Source: Stutzerimonas stutzeri (GTDB taxonomy: Bacteria > Pseudomonadota > Gammaproteobacteria > Pseudomonadales > Pseudomonadaceae). Taken from it: a stretch of 63,103 bases of DNA. The notes under the pieces are model-generated. The model did not search any database. It was not told where the DNA came from and saw only the letters and a program-made list of their open reading frames with translations. The DNA lies in the NCBI RefSeq assembly GCF_024448935.1, contig NZ_JAMOIE010000021.1:1-63103 (forward strand), in the 5' to 3' direction. The translations under genes and the position numbers were made by a program. Positions 53,718 through 63,103 of this stretch are shown here, piece by piece (positions within the stretch are counted from its first letter, which is position 1; every line of letters starts with the position of its first letter).

Positions 53718-54810
53718 TCGAGTCATCCCTGCCCTGATCGGTTGCGGCTGATTGCCTGGATTTGCGCAGCGCAATCCGGGTGACAAGCCGGCGCAGTAGG
53801 TACATGAGTAAGGTAACCACCAGCGCCACGCCCACGCCAATGGCGGCATTAATCAAACGCAGCTGTGGCAAATCCCAATCTTGCGCCAAGGTTTCGGCCA
53901 GCAGAACGAAGCTCAAGGTTGTCTGCAGAACGAATAACCCATAGTGGTGTGACTGGAATGCCCGGCTGAGCATTACCAGCGGCAGCATGATCATGACCAT
54001 CATGGGCGGATCGGTCAGGCTGTGGCCCATATAGATCAATACCGCCGCTGCGCAGAAGATCCCGATGCTGGCTTGCAGGGCGCGGACGAAGCTGCGCTGA
54101 AGGTCCATCTGCAGAGTCGTGAAAACCGCAAGCGTCAGCCAGTAGCCTCGTGGCAGATCTGCCAGGGTTACGATCAGGCCGCCAATCGCTGCTGCCAGCA
54201 TGTAGTTAATTGCGTGCAGGCGCCACTGGCGAATCGGTATGCGCCGTGCTCGGCGGCGCAACACTTTCAACAAGCTCAACAGTCGTGGCATGTACGGCCA
54301 CATACGCAAGCCATGCATGCCTCGGAGGCCGAACGCCAGAAGAGTGACCCAAAGGCCGCCCAGGGCGAACAGCGCGGCAATCGCCTGAGGATTGTTGAAA
54401 TCGCCAATGCCATGCTGGCCCTGGCCCAGACACAAGCAGATGGCCAGACCTATCCCGAGCTTACCGGCCTCGCTGCCATATCGTTGCAGCCAGGCTAGCA
54501 ACAGGCCGTAAAAGGCAAACAGGCCGAGACTGATCAGGGGGTGTGTCGCTGACCAGAAGCCAAGCCCGGCGCTACCGGCGCCGAGCCCAATCAAGAGCAG
54601 CATTCGCAACATGCCGAGGCGGTGGAGTGGGTTCGCCTTTGCCGCCTGGAATGCACCAACCGTCGCCCAAAGAAAGCCCGGATGCCCGCTAAACAGTCCC
54701 AGCATCAAGGGCAGGGCGCAACCCAGGCCAGCGACCGCGGCAGCGCCCCAGGCGGGGCGCCCAGGCTGCCAACCGACATACTTCCATAACGACTTCTTCA
54801 TCAGGCTCAC
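53701..54810 (-). CDS. FUSC-family inner-membrane transporter-like protein
   Basis: This 369-residue protein has two blocks of membrane helices (about 20-165 and 200-340), the second beginning [32 protein letters not shown], the fusaric-acid-resistance-type repeat seen in AaeB/YccS-like exporters. It is shorter than AaeB and lacks the large cytoplasmic domain. The substrate is unknown. A GTG start at 54810 overlaps the dgt stop (GTGA); an ATG at 54801 is an alternative. It follows dgt in the same operon. Confidence 0.8.
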   Translation of the reverse strand: MSLMKKSLWKYVGWQPGRPAWGAAAVAGLGCALPLMLGLFSGHPGFLWATVGAFQAAKANPLHRLGMLRMLLLIGLGAGSAGLGFWSATHPLISLGLFAFYGLLLAWLQRYGSEAGKLGIGLAICLCLGQGQHGIGDFNNPQAIAALFALGGLWVTLLAFGLRGMHGLRMWPYMPRLLSLLKVLRRRARRIPIRQWRLHAINYMLAAAIGGLIVTLADLPRGYWLTLAVFTTLQMDLQRSFVRALQASIGIFCAAAVLIYMGHSLTDPPMMVMIMLPLVMLSRAFQSHHYGLFVLQTTLSFVLLAETLAQDWDLPQLRLINAAIGVGVALVVTLLMYLLRRLVTRIALRKSRQSAATDQGRDDSIMPWR

Positions 54811-56138
54811 TTCGGGCTCGAGCGTCCGGTCATTTCGCAGGCCATCTCGGTGGCAAAGCTGTCGGTCATGCCGGCGATGAAGTCGATCATTCGAACAAAC
54901 GATTGATACAGCGGCCAGTCAGGATCTGGTGCGTTGTTACCGAGCAGATCCAGGATGCGGCGATTCTTGAACGACGGCGTGCGCCCCCCGTGTTGCTCCA
55001 GCGCTGCGCCACAGAAGGCGTTGAGCAGTATTTCGAGTGTCGTATAGGCGCCAATCTCGTGCAGTGTCTTGCGCTTGTCTTGGAAGATCTTTTCCCGGGC
55101 CATTGCCTTGGCCTGCAGGACGCATTGCTTGGCTGGGCCATGCATATGCTCGACCAGGTCGCCAGTGAGGTGGCCGGTCAGTAATACCTGCTGTTGCTCG
55201 ACGAAAGCTTTCGCGGCGGCGTTTGTGAGGTGCTCGATGGCCTTGCCCCTGAGGATCGCCAGCTTGCGCCGGCGTGAACCTTCGGAGCCCAGCTGCCGAT
55301 AGGTTTCAGGCACGTCATCACCCACCAGGTTCAGAAGCAGGGCTTCAACCTCGCCATATTGCAGAAGCTCCATCTCCAGGCCGTCTTCGAGATCGATGAG
55401 CCCATAGCAAATATCGTCGGCAGCCTCCATCAGATAGACCAGGGGGTGACGCGCCCAGCGCTGCTCGTCCAGCTTTGGAAGGCCGAGCTTAGCGGCTATC
55501 TGCGAAAGCAACGGCAGCTCGCTCTGGTAGCAACCGAACTTGTGTTTCTTGTAGCCAAGCGCCTCTGCATGACGCGATGTCCAGGGGTACTTGAGGTAAG
55601 TTCCCAGCGTTGCGTAGGTCAGGCGTGTGCCGCCGTCGAACTGATGGTATTCGAGCTGGGTGAGCACCCGGAAACCTTGGGCGTTGCCCTCGAAATTGAG
55701 AAAATCAGCGCGTTCGGCATTGCTCATGTCATCCAGCCAACCACGCGCGGCAGCCTGTTGAAACCAATGGCGGATGGCATCCTCTCCGGAGTGGCCGAAC
55801 GGCGGATTGCCGATATCGTGAGCCAAACAGGCGGACTGGATCACCATGCCAAGGTCTGCTGGACTGCACCATTCTGGCATGTCATCGCGAAGCACTTCAC
55901 CCACGCGCATGCCGAGCGAGCGGCCAACGCAGCTGACCTCTAACGAATGGGTAAGGCGTGTGTGAATATGATCGTTGCTTGATACCGGATGCACCTGGGT
56001 TTTGCGCCCAAGCCGGCGGAACGCACCGGAAAAGATGATCCTGTCATGGTCCTTGTGGAATGGACTTCGACCAAGCTCTTCGTTGCTGTGTACAGATTTT
56101 CCGAGCCGCTCACGATTGAGCAGCGTATGCCAGTCCAA
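54807..56138 (-). CDS. dgt: dGTP triphosphohydrolase-like HD protein
   Basis: This 443-residue HD-domain protein hydrolyses dNTPs, typically dGTP to deoxyguanosine and triphosphate. The metal-binding His residues are in [10 protein letters not shown] and the HD pair in [16 protein letters not shown] (about 110-125), with a further Asp in EAADDICYG. It is of the long (type 1) class. The start is TTG at 56138 because AGGAGG lies 7 nt upstream and the family begins MDWHTLL. The FUSC-type gene overlaps its stop. Confidence 0.92.
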   Translation of the reverse strand: MDWHTLLNRERLGKSVHSNEELGRSPFHKDHDRIIFSGAFRRLGRKTQVHPVSSNDHIHTRLTHSLEVSCVGRSLGMRVGEVLRDDMPEWCSPADLGMVIQSACLAHDIGNPPFGHSGEDAIRHWFQQAAARGWLDDMSNAERADFLNFEGNAQGFRVLTQLEYHQFDGGTRLTYATLGTYLKYPWTSRHAEALGYKKHKFGCYQSELPLLSQIAAKLGLPKLDEQRWARHPLVYLMEAADDICYGLIDLEDGLEMELLQYGEVEALLLNLVGDDVPETYRQLGSEGSRRRKLAILRGKAIEHLTNAAAKAFVEQQQVLLTGHLTGDLVEHMHGPAKQCVLQAKAMAREKIFQDKRKTLHEIGAYTTLEILLNAFCGAALEQHGGRTPSFKNRRILDLLGNNAPDPDWPLYQSFVRMIDFIAGMTDSFATEMACEMTGRSSPK

Positions 56139-56333
56139 AGAGCAACCTCCTTGATGTCGCCAGTGGGGGCGGCTTGCTCAGCGGATCGGATTCCTCTCAA
56201 CGCACAACTGAGCAGCCTGGTAACCATTCCTGTAGATGGCTGCCAGCCTACAGGAATCGCTGGCCGCGAGACCATCAGCATTTGCCTGGGGCTTGTGTCA
56301 CCTGAGTCACGCGCAAGAAAACCACTTCTACGG

Positions 56334-56636
56334 CTAGTGCCGCAGCCTGCGGATCAGGGGATAGAGCATTATGCCCACCCTGGCCAGTTTGCCCACCTTG
56401 CCCAGTCGACGGCCAAAGAGAGTAAGCCCCACCGTCGCGGCAAGCATCAGTGGACCTTTTCCGCTATGGTGCGCTGAGGTCGTGCCACGGCTCGCGACCA
56501 TTCCCTTGATTCGTTGGAAAGGGTGGATTAACGGCTGTGAGTGATACAGGAGCTGTTGGCGGTTCATCTCCATGCGTAACCGAACCAAGTCCTTGCGCAT
56601 GGCTAGGTCACTGGAGCTACTAAGAGGAAGGCTCAT
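56334..56636 (-). CDS. YqjK-like small basic protein
   Basis: This 100-residue protein has a very basic N-terminal half (MRKDLVRLRMEMNRQQLL) and a weak C-terminal hydrophobic segment (GPLMLAATVGLTLF) ending RRLRH. Its place after YqjD- and YqjE-like genes suggests the YqjK role. Similarity is otherwise low, so the assignment rests on context. Its ATG overlaps the YqjE stop (ATGA). Confidence 0.7.
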   Translation of the reverse strand: MSLPLSSSSDLAMRKDLVRLRMEMNRQQLLYHSQPLIHPFQRIKGMVASRGTTSAHHSGKGPLMLAATVGLTLFGRRLGKVGKLARVGIMLYPLIRRLRH

Positions 56637-57013
56637 GGCAGTAGACGCTCCCGATTGCGGGCCAGTTCTTCAACCGTCGCCTGGAAGGGCGAAGCGCTCT
56701 CCTTGGCGAGGCGCATTGCGCGGCTGATGCATATTGTCAGAACAATTGCGTACAGCACACAGAGCACCAGAATCGCCGCGATGGGGTTGCTGTCCCAGAA
56801 GGCAATCACGAACGCCGCCGAGAGCCCTACCAGAATCAACAACCCAAGTATCAGGCTGATGCTAGCGAGGAGAAAGAGCTTGAACAGCCGCGCCCGCTCT
56901 TCCTGAATCTCGATTCCGATGAGCTCCAGATGCCCTTGTACGAGGCCGGCAAGCGCACTACCCATCTTTTTGATGGAAGGCGCTGGGGCTTCGTCAGCGT
57001 GTCTGGTTTCCAT
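56633..57013 (-). CDS. YqjE-like phage-holin-family membrane protein
   Basis: This 126-residue protein has two membrane helices (about 48-70 and 78-100) after an amphipathic N-terminal segment (ALAGLVQGHLELIGIEIQEERARL), the YqjE/PF07332 layout. The ATG at 57013 has GGGGA upstream. It lies between YqjD- and YqjK-like genes and may help anchor the trio to the inner membrane. Function is not established. Confidence 0.83.
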   Translation of the reverse strand: METRHADEAPAPSIKKMGSALAGLVQGHLELIGIEIQEERARLFKLFLLASISLILGLLILVGLSAAFVIAFWDSNPIAAILVLCVLYAIVLTICISRAMRLAKESASPFQATVEELARNRERLLP

Positions 57014-57030
57014 TGGATCCGTTCCCCACA

Positions 57031-57435
57031 TCAGCGGCGGGTAATCAAGCCGAAGAGGAAACCTACTCCCGCCGCGATGCCAATCGATTGCCATGGGTGT
57101 GTATGAACATACTCCTCGGTGCATTGGATGGCGGCCTGGCCCTGTTCTTTCAGGCTGCCTTCCTGATCCTTGAGCATCTGGCGGGCCCGACTGAGGTTGG
57201 CGTTGATCTTACCGCGGAGCTCTTCAGTCTGGGTGCCGGCAGTATCCTGCGTATGCTTGAGCAGGCGCTCGGTATCGCCGATCAGCGTATGGAACTCTTC
57301 GATGAGTGCCTTCTGAGCTGCCTGCAGATTGCGACGATGAGCGGACTTGTCGATCAGGGACGAGGTGTGGGTTTCGGTCGTTCCGTCAGGGATTGGCGTG
57401 TTGTCGCTGGTGCCGAAAGTCGATTCGGTAGACAT
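57031..57435 (-). CDS. YqjD/ElaB (DUF883)-family membrane-anchored protein
   Basis: This 134-residue protein has a long central helix (about 35-105) and a C-terminal membrane anchor with the DUF883 signature HPWQSIGIAAGVGFLFGLITRR. The E. coli relatives YqjD and ElaB bind stationary-phase ribosomes at the inner membrane, under RpoS. GAGGAA precedes the ATG at 57435, which I prefer over the longer frame. It heads a three-gene operon; rmf in this window acts in the same physiology. Confidence 0.9.
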   Translation of the reverse strand: MSTESTFGTSDNTPIPDGTTETHTSSLIDKSAHRRNLQAAQKALIEEFHTLIGDTERLLKHTQDTAGTQTEELRGKINANLSRARQMLKDQEGSLKEQGQAAIQCTEEYVHTHPWQSIGIAAGVGFLFGLITRR

Positions 57436-57608
57436 CTGCAGTTCCTCTTGAGTCTCGCAGGGACGACAGGTCCCGATGCTTAGAGTTTCGAGCATGCTGT
57501 TGGCACAAGGTTCCCGCTTCGTTTGGGGATCGATTATCTGATCCTTGTGTTTAGCCGGTGCGCCAGCTTTCGTATGGCTTCGCGAAGAAATGGTAAGGCA
57601 CAAAACAG

Positions 57609-57630
57609 AAAACCCGCCGAAGCGGGTTTT
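57609..57630 (-). terminator. Rho-independent terminator of the porin gene
   Basis: Stem AAAACCCGC/GCGGGTTTT with a 4-nt loop lies 32 bp past the porin stop. The paired A/T ends mean it can act on both strands. Confidence 0.85.
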
Positions 57631-57662
57631 CATACTACGGCATTTTCATGCTGTAGCCGCTA

Positions 57663-58922
57663 TTACATCAGCGGGATGGTGTAGCTGGCGATCAGACGGT
57701 TTTCGTCCATGTCGTTGCCGGTGCCATTGCTGCGGAAGGTAGCGTTACGCCACTTCAGGTTCAGGTTTTTCAGCGCGCCTTCTTGGAAGGTGTAGCCGAT
57801 ATCGGTGTCGCGTTCCCATTCCTTGCCTTCCGACACGCCAGCGCGGTCGAAGTTATCACCGCTGAGGTAGCGGGTCATGAAGGTCAGGCCGGGGATGCCG
57901 ATGGAGGCGAAGTTGAAGTCGTAGCGTGCTTGCCAGGACTTCTCGTCGGTCTTGGCGAAGTCACCGATCTGTACGTAGTTGACGAGGTAGGGATCGATGT
58001 TGCCGCCGACATAGGCAAAGCCGGTGTCGCCGGACATCTTCTGGTAGCCCAGGCCTAGGCTGTGGCCACTGAGCGAGTAGGTGACCATGGCGCCAAAGGC
58101 CTTGTTGTCGACGTTGGTGTTGCCGTCGTCCTTGGAGCGCTGGTAACGCAGGTCGGTCTTCAGCGACTGGTTATCAGCGATCGGCAGCACATGGATAAGG
58201 TTCAGCGCATGCTGTTTGTAGAAGTCTTCCAGGTTGCTGTAGTAATAGGCGGCACTCAGGTCCTTGGTGACCTTGTAGGTGCCACCGAGGAAAACAAGCT
58301 CGTCGGACTCTACGCCGCTAATGCCGGTGATGTTCTTGCCGGCAGTATTGACGCCCATGTCTTCATAGTTCGTCGAGTTCCGGTTGTTGATCTGGTCGAT
58401 ATAGCCCAGGTCCAGAGTCAGACCATCGATCTCGTTGGAAACCAGCTGGGCCCCACGCATTACTGCTGGCAGCAGACGGCTGTCGCTGGTGGCGATCGCC
58501 ATGTTCTTAGGCTGCAGCGTGCCGACTTTCAGAATACTCTTGGAGACTTTAGCCTTGGCGGTCAGACCCAGCTCGGAATAATCATCCGGGGCGCCCGAAG
58601 CGCCGACTGGCAAGATACCGGTACCGGTGCGGTCCGGGCTCGAGTCGAGCTTCACGCCCAGCAGGCCGAGAGCGTCGACACCGAAACCTACAGGGCCTTC
58701 GGTATAACCCGACTCTATGCGCAGCAGGAAGCCTTGCGCCCATTCGTCTTGCTTGGATTGGCCCGCGCCTTCCTGACGATAGTCGCGGTTGTAATAGAAG
58801 TTACGCAGTTCCAGGCTAGCCTTCGTATCGTCGATGAACGCGGCTTGAGCCATGGTCGGGATGGCCAGTGTTGTTCCCAGTGTGGCAATTGCCACGCCCC
58901 GGGCGATTGGGGTCTTGAGCAT
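57663..58922 (-). CDS. OprD-family outer-membrane porin
   Basis: This 419-residue protein has a signal peptide cleaved near AQA/AFIDD and an 18-stranded OprD-type barrel. The opening FIDDTKASLELRNFYYNRDYR and the closing LNLKWRNATFRSNGTGNDMDENRLIASYTIP are typical. OprD porins admit basic amino acids, carboxylates or other small nutrients; the substrate cannot be assigned. From synteny with dgt and the YqjD trio it might match P. aeruginosa OpdQ, as I recall that locus. GAGGAGA precedes the ATG. Confidence 0.92.
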   Translation of the reverse strand: MLKTPIARGVAIATLGTTLAIPTMAQAAFIDDTKASLELRNFYYNRDYRQEGAGQSKQDEWAQGFLLRIESGYTEGPVGFGVDALGLLGVKLDSSPDRTGTGILPVGASGAPDDYSELGLTAKAKVSKSILKVGTLQPKNMAIATSDSRLLPAVMRGAQLVSNEIDGLTLDLGYIDQINNRNSTNYEDMGVNTAGKNITGISGVESDELVFLGGTYKVTKDLSAAYYYSNLEDFYKQHALNLIHVLPIADNQSLKTDLRYQRSKDDGNTNVDNKAFGAMVTYSLSGHSLGLGYQKMSGDTGFAYVGGNIDPYLVNYVQIGDFAKTDEKSWQARYDFNFASIGIPGLTFMTRYLSGDNFDRAGVSEGKEWERDTDIGYTFQEGALKNLNLKWRNATFRSNGTGNDMDENRLIASYTIPLM

Positions 58923-59196
58923 TTCTTATTTCTCCTCGTTGGATGATGCTCTGAAGTCGCTCTTACGGCGCCATGCAATAAAGCACTACATAATCATTGG
59001 AGCCTTTAGACTTTAGTCTTTACGGCTCAAGCATGGAAGCGTCGGCTAAACCACTCGGCAGTTGTATTTACTGCAATTTGATGCAGACATCAAGTGCCCC
59101 TGCCGATAGGTACATACACATCCGGCCCTGCGGCTCCGTGACCGCCTGGGTTGCCGCATCCTAGCCGTTTACCCGCTTCCCGTCGATTCCGGAAAA

Positions 59197-59212
59197 TCAA
59201 ACTGTCGTTTGA
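59197..59212. promoter_or_regulatory. Possible PsrA-type operator in the porin-glutaredoxin gap
   Basis: TCAAACTGTCGTTTGA is a perfect inverted repeat with a 4-nt spacer and fits the PsrA consensus (G/C)AAAC-N2-4-GTTT(G/C). It lies about 115 bp upstream of the small glutaredoxin-like gene. The rest of the 405-bp gap (58923-59327) holds presumed promoters only. Confidence 0.45.
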
Positions 59213-59327
59213 GGGGGTTCAAGGTCGCACTTTTGTTGCTCTAGGTCATAAAAACGAGGTTGGCGAACGGCAGCCGCATCCTGATCGGCCTGCTAGAATT
59301 ACACGCCAGTTCCGATGAGCCGCACTT

Positions 59328-59567
59328 ATGCATCTTCCCGAATGCCAACTGTTTGGAACGCTGGGTTGCCACCTGTGTGAGCAAGCCGAGGCGGTGGTTT
59401 GGCCGTTGGTGGCGCATGGGTTGTTGGTCGAGTTGCTGGAAATAGCGGAAAGGCCGGAATGGGTCGACGACTATGGTTTGCGTATACCGGTGCTGCGGCG
59501 AGTCGATACGGGGGCCGAATTGGACTGGCCGTTTGAAATGGAACAAGTCGTTTGGTTTTTGCGGTGA
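59328..59567 (+). CDS. Glutaredoxin/thioredoxin-like (DUF836) protein
   Basis: This 79-residue protein begins with beta-strand LFGTLGCHLCEQAE containing a CHLC (CxxC) redox motif, followed by IPVLRR with the cis-Pro typical of thioredoxin folds. The length matches the small DUF836/glutaredoxin-like family, which probably takes part in disulfide exchange. The start has only a weak ribosome-binding site. It is convergent with the tRNA gene. Confidence 0.82.
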   Translation: MHLPECQLFGTLGCHLCEQAEAVVWPLVAHGLLVELLEIAERPEWVDDYGLRIPVLRRVDTGAELDWPFEMEQVVWFLR

Positions 59568-59685
59568 TAAGCAGGGCGTGGCTGTAGCGGGATTCCGCTC
59601 ACAAGACGCGACAGAATGCCGCGCGATCTGCAGCGAACAGCGGATCGTGCTGCTCGGCTGGAAAGAAAAAACCGGCCGAGAATCG

Positions 59686-59709
59686 AAAAAACCGGCCGAT
59701 GGCCGGTTT
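59686..59709 (-). terminator. Terminator downstream of tRNA-Pro
   Basis: The minus strand has AACCGGCC-ATC-GGCCGGTT followed by T residues, 36 bp past the tRNA 3' end. A second copy of the T-rich arm (GGCCGGTTTTTT) lies just beyond at about 59667-59679. Confidence 0.82.
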
Positions 59710-59744
59710 CTGCATCAAGCCTTTCAGGCTGATGTCGGGGTTTC

Positions 59745-59821
59745 TGGTCGGAGCGACTGGATTCGAACCAGCGACCTTCTCGTCCCGAACGAGACGCGCT
59801 ACCAAGCTGCGCTACGCTCCG
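59745..59821 (-). tRNA. tRNA-Pro (anticodon CGG)
   Basis: The 77-nt gene folds into a cloverleaf: acceptor CGGAGCG/CGCTCCG, D arm GCGC-AGCTTGGTA-GCGC, anticodon stem TCTCG/CGAGA with loop TTCGGGA (anticodon CGG), T arm GCTGG-TTCGAAT-CCAGT, discriminator A and encoded CCA. It reads proline codon CCG. Confidence 0.96.
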
Positions 59822-59924
59822 AAGATGGCGCGCATTCTACATAAAAAGTTTTGCTTCACAAGCGTCTGGCGAAGGCTTTTTCACCAGCGCCGAGGATGAT
59901 GCATGGCCCCGAAAGAGCGATGAG

Positions 59925-60146
59925 CTAGAGCTCTTCGACGGTGCGGACCTGATCCTTGTTTACTCGGCCCGGTTTCCCGTCAATGCCTTCAAACTCATAG
60001 AAGCCTGCTTCGTCGTCATATTCGGGCTGGTCCAGCGTTTGAATTTCGCGACCGTCGTTGAGCGTGATGACGCTGGGGTTCGAGCAACCGGTAAGGAGGG
60101 TCATTCCGACCAGGGCGGCCAGAGCGGGCCCGGTAATTGTGCGCAT
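59925..60146 (-). CDS. YgdI/YgdR-family small lipoprotein
   Basis: This 73-residue protein starts MRTITGPALAALVGMTLLTGC, a lipoprotein signal with a lipobox (LTGC) and lipidated Cys at 21. The mature part (ITLNDGREIQTLDQPEYDDE, then GFYEFEGIDGKP) matches the YgdI/YgdR (DUF903) family, small beta proteins in the envelope. GAGGAGA precedes the ATG at 60146. Confidence 0.9.
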   Translation of the reverse strand: MRTITGPALAALVGMTLLTGCSNPSVITLNDGREIQTLDQPEYDDEAGFYEFEGIDGKPGRVNKDQVRTVEEL

Positions 60147-60206
60147 GTTGTATCTCCTCTGTAGTTTCAATCTGTGACGGCGAATCTGTGACGGCGTTCG
60201 ACGCGC

Positions 60207-60809
60207 CTAAGTTCCCTCGGGAGGTACCTGCTGCGAAAGCAGCTCCGGTGAGTTCAGGTTGGCCAGGCGCGGGTCGTTTGTATGGAGATCAAGGGCGCGC
60301 CCCTGCAGCGTCAGTAGCGCTTTCAAATTGCTTCGTTCGCCCATCTGCCAGGCGGCCTCGATAGCGGGGGCGAGTTTGACCGGGATGATACAGAACAATG
60401 GTTCCCACTGTGGCCCTCTTCGAATCATCAGGGGCGTGTCGGGCTCTTGTTGTGCCGTTGCGTACAGTTGTCTTAGCAATGCTTCGTCTATCAGAGGGGC
60501 GTCGCAGGGCAGCACCATCATCCAGGGGTGGTAAGCCGCTGCGAGCCCGGCTCGTATGCCAGCGAGCGGCCCTGGAAAATCCGGCTCATCGTCATTAACC
60601 ACTCGGTCGGCAAAAGCGGCGTAACGCGTTTGGTTGCGGTTGCAGGAAATAAGGAGATCATCCGTCAGGGGCCGAGCGATGCGATGCGGCCATGCCAAAA
60701 GGGGTTTGCCATGCCAGTCTACGAGCCCCTTGTCTCGCCCGCCCATGCGCTGTCCCCGTCCGCCCGCCAGCAGCAGAATCGAACAATTCTCAAGTCTGCT
60801 TTGGATCAT
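60207..60809 (-). CDS. mobA: Molybdenum cofactor guanylyltransferase
   Basis: This 200-residue nucleotidyltransferase attaches GMP to molybdopterin, forming the guanine dinucleotide cofactor. It has the signature [19 protein letters not shown] and a [13 protein letters not shown] stretch with PCDAPLID for Mg-GTP binding. The cofactor is required by bacterial nitrate reductases and so serves the nitrate pathway whose genes fill the left part of the window. Confidence 0.94.
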   Translation of the reverse strand: MIQSRLENCSILLLAGGRGQRMGGRDKGLVDWHGKPLLAWPHRIARPLTDDLLISCNRNQTRYAAFADRVVNDDEPDFPGPLAGIRAGLAAAYHPWMMVLPCDAPLIDEALLRQLYATAQQEPDTPLMIRRGPQWEPLFCIIPVKLAPAIEAAWQMGERSNLKALLTLQGRALDLHTNDPRLANLNSPELLSQQVPPEGT

Positions 60810-61008
60810 CGAATACTCCCTTAAAGTCTTATCTGTAACACTCGGTCACTCTATCCGGCAACCTCAAGGTGGGGCGAGGCGCTGGCTTAGTCGGTCGTCG
60901 TTCTGTTGGATATCGAATAAAAAGGTTCATCGCGCTTTCCCGGGGAAGCGGCCTTGATTTTCAGAAAGAAGCAGTCCGAGTCCCGGAAACCACAGGCCAT
61001 GCGCTTGG

Positions 61009-61206
61009 TCATCTTGCCTTGCGCGCTGGGTCATCGCGCAGGAGGCTGGCCTGGTCGAGGCGGATACGGTCGATTACCTCACGACCGTAGCGCGCCACCA
61101 CATGGAACGGGTCGTAGGCCGCTTCGGCTTGAGGGCAGCGCCGCTGCACTTCCAGGTCGAAAGCGGTGTTCATGTCCATGGCGACCGCCTCGATATGCTG
61201 GCAGTG
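61009..61206 (-). pseudogene. Internal fragment of an ISL3-family transposase
   Basis: About 62 codons encode AVAMDMNTAFDLEVQRRCPQ and then YDPFHVVARYGREVIDRIR, characteristic of the DDE domain of ISL3-family transposases (first Asp in MDMN). Upstream and downstream parts are missing, and the frame ends soon after DDPARKAR. It lies in the 560-bp gap between mobA and exaC, which otherwise shows no gene. No inverted repeats were found, so this is an old remnant. Confidence 0.75.
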
Positions 61207-61372
61207 GCAGTGGCATCGGACCCGGACAGCGTCCTTACATCTACTACCAAATGAGGAGCACATCTATTCCTTGGGCGCATTCCGGGCAAGCGGTTGGGCT
61301 GTCTAAGATCTTTTCATGTCCTGTCCATGTCCGGTCAGGCTCCGACAAGCAGAAAAACTAGAGAGGCCGCTC

Positions 61373-62893
61373 ATGATCTACGCCCGACCCGGTACGGAAG
61401 GTTCCGTCATTTCCTTCAAGCCACGTTATGGAAATTTCATCGGCGGTGAATTCGTTCCGCCGGTCAAGGGTGAGTATTTCGTCAACACCTCGCCGGTCAA
61501 TGGTGAAGTCATCGCCGAATTCCCGCGTTCCGGGGGCGAGGATGTCGAGCGCGCTCTGGATGCCGCCCATGCCGCCGCCGACGCCTGGGGCAAAACCTCG
61601 GCACAGGACCGCGCTCTGGTGCTGCTGAAGATTGCCGATCGTATCGAAGCCAACCTGGAAAAACTGGCCATCGCCGAAACCTGGGACAACGGCAAGGCCG
61701 TTCGCGAAACCCTGGCCGCCGACGTGCCGATGGCGGCCGATCATTTCCGTTATTTCGCCGGCTGCATCCGTGCCCAGGAAGGCAGCGCCGCCGAGATCAA
61801 CGAACACACCGCGGCCTACCACTTCCACGAGCCATTAGGTGTGGTCGGGCAGATCATTCCATGGAACTTCCCGCTGCTGATGGCGGCCTGGAAACTGGCG
61901 CCGGCCCTGGCAGCCGGCAACTGTGTGGTGCTCAAGCCGGCCGAGCAGACGCCGCTGTCGATCATGGTATTCGCTGAGCTGATCGGTGATCTGTTGCCGG
62001 CCGGTGTGCTGAACATCGTGCAAGGCTTCGGCAAGGAAGCAGGACAAGCACTGGCTACCAGCACCCGGATTGCCAAGATCGCCTTTACTGGCTCCACCCC
62101 GGTGGGCTCGCAGATCATGCGTTACGCGGCCGAGAACATCATTCCAAGTACTGTGGAGCTGGGCGGGAAGTCGCCAAATATCTTCTTCGAAGACATCATG
62201 CAGGCCGAACCGGCCTTCATCGAGAAAGCCGCTGAAGGTCTGGTACTGGCCTTCTTCAACCAGGGCGAGGTGTGCAGTTGCCCATCGCGTGCGCTGATTC
62301 AGGAGTCGATCTTCGAACCCTTCATGGAAGTGGTGATGAAGAAGATCAAGGCGATCAAGCGTGGCGACCCGCTGGACATCGACACCATGGTTGGTGCGCA
62401 GGCGTCCGAACAGCAGTTCGACAAAATTCTTTCCTACATGGAAATTGCTCAGCAGGAAGGCGCGCAGATCCTCACAGGCGGCGCCGCCGAGAAGCTGGAA
62501 GGGGGCCTTGCCACCGGTTACTACGTGCAGCCGACCCTGATCAAGGGCCACAACAAGATGCGCGTGTTCCAGGAAGAGATCTTCGGGCCTGTGGTCGGCG
62601 TCGCAACGTTCAAGGACGAGGCCGAAGCCCTGGCGATTGCCAACGACACCGAATTCGGTCTCGGTGCTGGCGTCTGGACCCGTGACATCAACCGCGCCTA
62701 TCGCATGGGCCGCGGCATCAAGGCCGGTCGTGTCTGGACCAACTGCTACCACCTGTACCCGGCGCACGCTGCATTCGGTGGCTACAAGAAATCCGGTGTC
62801 GGTCGCGAGAACCACAAGATGATCCTCGACAGCTACCAGCAGACCAAGAACCTGCTGATCAGCTACGACATCAACCCGCTGGGCTTCTTCTAA
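61373..62893 (+). CDS. exaC: NAD-dependent aldehyde dehydrogenase
   Basis: This 506-residue aldehyde dehydrogenase has the catalytic Glu in VELGGKSPN and Cys in [13 protein letters not shown], plus the NAD-binding [11 protein letters not shown]. The length and the opening [25 protein letters not shown] start match ExaC/AldB enzymes, which oxidise acetaldehyde from ethanol and related short aldehydes. AGAGAGG lies 7 nt before the ATG at 61373. It appears monocistronic, with a terminator downstream. Confidence 0.9.
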   Translation: MIYARPGTEGSVISFKPRYGNFIGGEFVPPVKGEYFVNTSPVNGEVIAEFPRSGGEDVERALDAAHAAADAWGKTSAQDRALVLLKIADRIEANLEKLAIAETWDNGKAVRETLAADVPMAADHFRYFAGCIRAQEGSAAEINEHTAAYHFHEPLGVVGQIIPWNFPLLMAAWKLAPALAAGNCVVLKPAEQTPLSIMVFAELIGDLLPAGVLNIVQGFGKEAGQALATSTRIAKIAFTGSTPVGSQIMRYAAENIIPSTVELGGKSPNIFFEDIMQAEPAFIEKAAEGLVLAFFNQGEVCSCPSRALIQESIFEPFMEVVMKKIKAIKRGDPLDIDTMVGAQASEQQFDKILSYMEIAQQEGAQILTGGAAEKLEGGLATGYYVQPTLIKGHNKMRVFQEEIFGPVVGVATFKDEAEALAIANDTEFGLGAGVWTRDINRAYRMGRGIKAGRVWTNCYHLYPAHAAFGGYKKSGVGRENHKMILDSYQQTKNLLISYDINPLGFF

Positions 62894-63013
62894 GCTCGGT
62901 ACGGCAACTCGGAGCACCTGGCGCATTCGCTCCAGCGCGCCGGCTGACTTGCTCGCACGCTATCAGTGCGGGGACCACTGACCGACCGGGTGCGGGCGGT
63001 GGTCCATCAACGC

Positions 63014-63040
63014 AACGCGGCCCCAAAGGCCGCGTTTTTT
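63014..63040 (+). terminator. Rho-independent terminator of exaC
   Basis: AACGCGGCC and GGCCGCGTT form a perfect 9-bp stem around CCAAA, followed by a T-run, 120 bp past the exaC stop. Confidence 0.9.
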
Positions 63041-63103
63041 ATGGTGCGCCAGGTATGGCGCGTTGCGCGTAAGCGCAACTGACTTGGCTGTGGTGGTCAA
63101 GTT

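Noticed and set aside
1..63103. CRISPR array, prophage or restriction-defence cassette
   Set aside because: I saw no regularly spaced repeats with unique spacers, no integrase beside the single tRNA, and no phage or defence genes. The short tandem arrays have no spacers.

Overview
The window reads as chromosome of a Pseudomonas-type gammaproteobacterium, most likely the Stutzerimonas (P. stutzeri) group. Support comes from high G+C throughout, Pseudomonas-style REP palindromes, an OprD-family porin, the 180-kDa class of NAD-glutamate dehydrogenase, a cluster that pairs NirB with an MFS nitrate transporter and a PP2C/kinase fusion, and the order dacB-rlmKL-rmf-pyrD that I recall from P. aeruginosa. 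The species is inference.

The left third (1-34 kb) is mainly a nitrogen-scavenging region. It holds nirB, a PP2C-Ser/Thr kinase fusion, the nitrate transporter nasA, a PfkB sugar kinase, a nitrate ABC transporter (nrtA, nrtB, ATPase), and an operon from an ABC permease to allophanate hydrolase. That operon is preceded by a guanidine-I (ykkC) riboswitch, so it should be read as a guanidine carboxylase pathway: guanidine to carboxyguanidine, then through two DUF1989 proteins to allophanate, then to ammonia and CO2. Next come an HU protein, putA, a membrane-anchored EEP phosphatase-like protein, a secreted GH5 enzyme with duplicated modules, a class V aminotransferase, a MITE-like element and the regulators nasT (ANTAR) and nasS (nitrate sensor).

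The regulation ties this region together. nirB, nasA and nrtA each carry a sigma-54 promoter (GG-N10-GC) followed by a leader with two hexaloop hairpins (A at loop position 1, G at 4). The second hairpin overlaps the 5' arm of an intrinsic terminator. This is the RNA target expected for the NasT antiterminator encoded in the same window. The guanidine operon also has a sigma-54 promoter, so general nitrogen control plus a substrate-specific RNA switch governs each pathway.

The right half (34-63 kb) is conserved core: batD, a batB/TPR fusion, batA, DUF4381, DUF58 and moxR (overlapping stop/start codons); gdhB; pyrD; rmf; rlmKL; dacB; yggL; a FUSC-type membrane protein; dgt; a YqjD/YqjE/YqjK-like trio; an OprD-family porin; tRNA-Pro(CGG); a small lipoprotein; mobA; and the aldehyde dehydrogenase exaC. 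A transposase scrap lies between mobA and exaC.

The most unusual points are: the guanidine operon has no substrate-binding protein gene but has a riboswitch-controlled 26-codon leader ORF; an 11-nt anti-Shine-Dalgarno sequence lies inside the aptamer; a REP pair is inserted in frame in the carboxylase; three ANTAR leaders of one design sit near their regulator; and a 265-bp element with perfect termini and a CTAG duplication lies next to nasT.
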